Shown piece by piece: positions 59,691 through 64,000 of a DNA stretch of 64,000 bases. Below the pieces are notes generated by a model that was not told the DNA's origin, searched no databases, and was given only the letters and a program-made list of their open reading frames with translations. The stretch's first letter is position 1; each line of letters opens with the position of its first letter. Source of the stretch: Arbacia lixula (taxonomy: Eukaryota > Echinodermata > Echinoidea > Arbacioida > Arbaciidae); NCBI GenBank assembly GCA_963669155.1, contig OZ022594.1, forward strand, positions 3,295,750 through 3,359,749, read 5' to 3'. Position numbers and translations under genes: made by a program.

Positions 59691-62268
59691 ACTGCTCACT
59701 GCTTGAACGGGCTGGTCTCAGCATAAAGTAGACCGAAAAATCATTCTCTATAGGACGTTGGATCCGCTGAGATTGCATGCCATCTATGTCCAAAAATGTC
59801 ATTTTGATTAAACTCGAATGAGACGGTTATTCCTGTCTAAGACTAAGTATAAAGTAGCACTAGCTACATGTACGTAAAATCTAATAGGAGAAGAACTTTT
59901 TTTGGACTTCTCTGATCTGCCTTGCCCTTGATCTCGATCCACTTTTTGCTTCCGGATCACAACACTACACAATTCCAGGTCATAATTGTACAGCGCAAAG
60001 GCTATTTGCCAATGAAAATACAAAAAGAAGAATTTAAGGGGAGTTCTAAACTATGATGAGTCATGGACAATGGCATACCCAACAACAATGAACTGATTTT
60101 GAGCTTATTTTGTTATTTTTGACTTCGTAGACATCTCCTAGCTCATGTGTCTGAAATTTTGTTTCCTATATTGTACATTCCTAATCCTATCGATCTTATA
60201 CATGGCATTTCAATGCTCACAATAGAGGAGCTCACAAAAGAAAAGGGGGGCATTGAATTCTACAAGTCATTTCTAATAATGAACAATGACAACAACACAG
60301 TCACAGACCCATGTACTCACCCTTCTCCTCGTCACCACGCAATAACAATGTACCGTAGGCAGGCCAGGGGGAGTATAAAGAATACCTTGATTTAAGCTTT
60401 CAAATCAGCTTTCCTTTTTATGAAACCATGTCTTCCTTTCTCCTGGTAACATTCCACTATTCCTACATCGTATATATTTCCAACTATCAAGGAAATTGAT
60501 AATTTTTATCGTAAAACAACTGCAAACGGCGCGCCGATCCACTCGCCCGCACCCTCAGCCTCGCACGTCTTCAGTTCAGGCCGAGTCCAACTCAGTCCAA
60601 GCAATGCAAAGTGAAGTAGCTATTTAATTAAGCCAACGCAAAGCTAAGGCTACTACAAGATGCTATTTCTAATACGAGGGTTGGATGGATGACAGTAAAT
60701 GTGATTGTTGTTCATCTTACCTCTTATTTGATATTTCGTACATTGGGGTACAGCTAGAACTGAAATGTAACGTCACAAGATCTAAGGCAGCTTGCTTTGT
60801 ACGTTGTCATGGAGATAATTGGAGATCGAGAAGCAGACGACCCTGAGCAAGGAGCAAATGCTTACAATCTCTGAAGCCTGGTGAATTATTTGATGAGCGA
60901 CGAGAAATATGACTAACTGAAATTGTAAATCAATATCACTGATGAGTCAAGTTGATCTGCAGGTCATGTGCACAATTTATTTGAAAATGAAAAAGGATTA
61001 TCTATTTGCCATTTGACCGTTTTTTTGGAAAACCGCATTACTTGGGCGCATGAATCGCCCTATTTGTTATTATTTGAAGCGCCATCTATGTTGAAAATAT
61101 GCCAATGCCGAGCTCAGGATGAAAAATGGATTTGTTTTGTCGCATTTTAAGAACAAAATTCATAAATTTATGTCAATCCAATGCCAGAAAAGTGTTAATT
61201 GATTATGACTCGATTGGAGTGGGGGTTATTTAGCTCCTGGTGAAGATCCAACCTAGAGTTAACATAAATTTTCCTACACCTACTGTTTGTGTACAAACAT
61301 ATGTAAATTCGGTCAGTAAGAGGTATAAATTAGTCATTTTTGACTACTAATATTTAATATTTCTAATGAACAAATGAGACCCAAAAGCATGAGAACATGT
61401 TAGAATATACTTACATGTTACAATTAAAAAAGTCCGGTCATCCAGCCATGATTATTATGGAAAATATGAGAGGTGAAAATATGGCCCAAATTGTGATTTT
61501 GGCCATTTTGGCCTTTTTCGACTATAAACATTGGTTATGGAAATTAGCAATAACTAATTAACTACTTTATTATATCTTTTAATTTTTACAGGACATCTTA
61601 CTGATGAAATGCTTAACATAATGCAATTTTTCCCGAAATTTTTAGTGCCCTAGTTTTACTTTGAGGTTTTATGCGAGAAAAAAGTAGATAAGTGGTAATT
61701 GCATATTAAAGGTTTACTCCATTTTTTGGAGAAATTGATTTTCTTAACCCTGGAGGTGTTAATTAAGCTCTAAAACCAATAAAAGCTGGTGATTAGCCGC
61801 CGCAATCGATATCTAATCAAATCCTCAACTTAAGAAGTGATTTAGAAGTGCCTGAACCAGCAAAGGTACCCATGGGTCACTTTTTTTCATAAATGGTCAT
61901 TTTTACACTCTTTACCATGAATTAATGAAAAATACCGTCCGATTTTTAGAAAGAGCATGACAATTGCTTGTACTTGCAAAAAAAAAATATTAAAATTTGA
62001 CCTTTCAAAAAATATATAATCAACTTGGTTGTGAAAATTTCCTGGGTTTACTTCATGTACCCCAAATCGGCCATTTGGGTACCCCAAATGCGTTGTAGGG
62101 GTTAAGAAATTCGCCAAAAAAAGGAAATACATAAGATCGGCCAAATATACACATATTGATATAGACCAACTATCTGGTAATCCATCTGAAAAGAAAGAAT
62201 TCTAAAGTCAGTTAAAGTATCTGAACAGAAGGCATTTGAAAAAAAATTGTCAAATCCCACAACCCTAA
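59691..62268. other. telomere-proximal DNA of unit 2, no gene recognised
   Basis: Counterpart of 37,346-39,924, with the CpG-rich patch at 60,526-60,595 and the palindrome AACCCTAATTAGGGTT at 62,261-62,276. A 3-bp AAC deletion near 60,290 and scattered substitutions distinguish it from unit 1. Confidence 0.6.
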
Positions 62269-64000
62269 TTAGGGTTAGGGTTAGGGTTAGGGTTAGGGTT
62301 AGGGTTAGGGTTAGGGTTAGGGTTAGGGTTAGGGTTAGGGTTAGGGTTAGGGTTAGGGTTAGGGTTAGGGTTAGGGTTAGGGTTAGGGTTAGGGTTAGGG
62401 TTGGGTTAGGGTTAGGGTTAGGGTTAGGGTTAGGGTTAGGGTTAGGGTTAGGGTTAGGGTTAGGGTTAGGGTTAGGGTTAGGGTTAGGGTTGGGTTAGGG
62501 TTAGGGTTAGGGTTAGGGTTAGGGTTAGGGTTAGGGTTAGGGTTAGGGTTAGGGTTAGGGTTAGGGTTAGGGTTAGGGTTAGGGTTAGGGTTAGGGTTAG
62601 GGTTAGGGTTAGGGTTAGGGTTAGGGTTAGGGTTAGGGTTAGGGTTAGGGTTAGGGTTAGGGTTAGGGTTAGGGTTAGGGTTAGGGTTAGGGTTAGGGTT
62701 AGGGTTAGGGTTAGGGTTAGGGTTAGGGTTAGGGTTAGGGTTAGGGTTAGGGTTAGGGTTAGGGTTAGGGTTAGGGTTAGGGTTAGGGTTAGGGTTAGGG
62801 TTAGGGTTAGGGTTAGGGTTAGGGTTAGGGTTAGGGTTAGGGTTAGGGTTAGGGTTAGGGTTAGGGTTAGGGTTAGGGTTAGGGTTAGGGTTAGGGTTAG
62901 GGTTAGGGTTAGGGTTAGGGTTAGGGTTAGGGTTAGGGTTAGGGTTAGGGTTAGGGTTAGGGTTAGGGTTAGGGTTAGGGTTAGGGTTAGGGTTAGGGTT
63001 AGGGTTAGGGTTAGGGTTAGGGTTAGGGTTAGGGTTAGGGTTAGGGTTAGGGTTAGGGTTAGGGTTAGGGTTAGGGTTAGGGTTAGGGTTAGGGTTAGGG
63101 TTAGGGTTAGGGTTAGGGTTAGGGTTAGGGTTAGGGTTAGGGTTAGGGTTAGGGTTAGGGTTAGGGTTAGGGTTAGGGTTAGGGTTAGGGTTAGGGTTAG
63201 GGTTAGGGTTAGGGTTAGGGTTAGGGTTAGGGTTAGGGTTAGGGTTAGGGTTAGGGTTAGGGTTAGGGTTAGGGTTAGGGTTAGGGTTAGGGTTAGGGTT
63301 AGGGTTAGGGTTAGGGTTAGGGTTAGGGTTAGGGTTAGGGTTAGGGTTAGGGTTAGGGTTAGGGTTAGGGTTAGGGTTAGGGTTAGGGTTAGGGTTAGGG
63401 TTAGGGTTAGGGTTAGGGTTAGGGTTAGGGTTAGGGTTAGGGTTAGGGTTAGGGTTAGGGTTAGGGTTAGGGTTAGGGTTAGGGTTAGGGTTAGGGTTAG
63501 GGTTAGGGTTAGGGTTAGGGTTAGGGTTAGGGTTAGGGTTAGGGTTAGGGTTAGGGTTAGGGTTAGGGTTAGGGTTAGGGTTAGGGTTAGGGTTAGGGTT
63601 AGGGTTAGGGTTAGGGTTAGGGTTAGGGTTAGGGTTAGGGTTAGGGTTAGGGTTAGGGTTAGGGTTAGGGTTAGGGTTAGGGTTAGGGTTAGGGTTAGGG
63701 TTAGGGTTAGGGTTAGGGTTAGGGTTAGGGTTAGGGTTAGGGTTAGGGTTAGGGTTAGGGTTAGGGTTAGGGTTAGGGTTAGGGTTAGGGTTAGGGTTAG
63801 GGTTAGGGTTAGGGTTAGGGTTAGGGTTAGGGTTAGGGTTAGGGTTAGGGTTAGGGTTAGGGTTAGGGTTAGGGTTAGGGTTAGGGTTAGGGTTAGGGTT
63901 AGGGTTAGGGTTAGGGTTAGGGTTAGGGTTAGGGTTAGGGTTAGGGTTAGGGTTAGGGTTAGGGTTAGGGTTAGGGTTAGGGTTAGGGTTAGGGTTAGGG
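62269..64000 (+). repeat. terminal telomere, TTAGGG array
   Basis: At least 1,732 bp to the window edge: 22 perfect repeats, a 5-base TTGGG at 62,401-62,405, 14 repeats, a second TTGGG at 62,490-62,494, then only TTAGGG as far as the window shows. The G-rich strand runs 5'->3' toward the right edge, as required of a right-hand chromosome end. Array length in an assembly may be truncated or collapsed. Confidence 0.97.

Larger units (their letters stand above)
40275..62268 (+). repeat. subtelomeric unit 2 (segmental duplication copy)
   Basis: Head-to-tail copy of unit 1. It runs from the GGTACC minisatellite (40,275-40,532) through all module types to the palindrome at the terminal array. It lacks the pogo-like element and one 204-bp monomer, has more tandem (TCAA)n modules (52,155-53,565), and has two rather than three copies of the 26-bp higher-order repeat. 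Confidence 0.9.

Overview
The window is the end of a eukaryotic chromosome. From about 62,269 to the last base it is an almost pure TTAGGG array pointing right, so the telomere lies at the right-hand side. TTAGGG telomeres, non-LTR retrotransposon debris of the kind common in animals, MITE-like elements, long poly(C)/(G) tracts and a lack of long open reading frames all point to an animal. Composition and repeat style (CATGTAC-rich minisatellites, C-tracts) would suit a marine invertebrate deuterostome such as an echinoid, but that is a guess from style. No bacterial-type gene, operon or CRISPR is present, and there is no confident intact protein-coding gene.

Layout. (1) 1-16,171: single-copy, AT-rich chromosomal DNA. 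It holds two possible terminal exons of an unidentified gene (19-115 and 778-1083), homopolymer-rich DNA (1,241-2,125), a degraded LINE fragment with endonuclease and linker peptides (2,247-2,762), and a 1.9-kb Mutator-like transposon (8,400-10,305) with 133-bp inverted repeats and a 9-bp target duplication. Nested inside that transposon are a second fold-back carrying a 5S rRNA-derived segment, a CpG-rich promoter-like patch and a strong hairpin. The region ends in a degenerate minisatellite (15,206-16,171). (2) 16,172-16,298: interstitial telomere array ITS1, with TTGGGG variants. (3) 16,299-39,924: subtelomeric unit 1, about 23.6 kb. (4) 39,925-40,274: ITS2, a 350-bp interstitial telomere array. 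(5) 40,275-62,268: subtelomeric unit 2, about 22 kb, a near-identical head-to-tail copy of unit 1. (6) 62,269-64,000: terminal telomere.

Each unit is a stack of repeats. It starts with a 21-25-bp minisatellite against the telomeric array. Two copies of a 3.7-kb module follow: spacer, about six monomers of a 204-bp satellite most of which carry a CRE palindrome TGACGTCA, a (TCAA)n module, a B-box-bearing tRNA-like element, and a poly(C) minisatellite. A third, expanded module of 7.7-8.3 kb comes next. Then come a single-copy part with one exon-like ORF, an inverted copy of the (TCAA)n/B-box module, a LINE 3' end on the minus strand, an 820-900-bp higher-order repeat of a 26-bp minisatellite, and about 2.4 kb of telomere-proximal DNA.

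The most informative structure is the architecture itself. The left edge of ITS2 is identical in form to the left edge of the terminal telomere, and its right edge is identical to the right edge of ITS1. ITS2 is thus a hybrid joint, as expected if a chromosome-end telomere recombined with ITS1 of another copy and added a whole subtelomere-plus-telomere. Later events tell the units apart: a 1,022-bp pogo-like element with TA duplication sits in unit 1 with a clean empty site in unit 2, one 204-bp monomer differs in number, tandem arrays have expanded and contracted, and a CGA-to-TGA change interrupts the exon-like ORF of unit 2.
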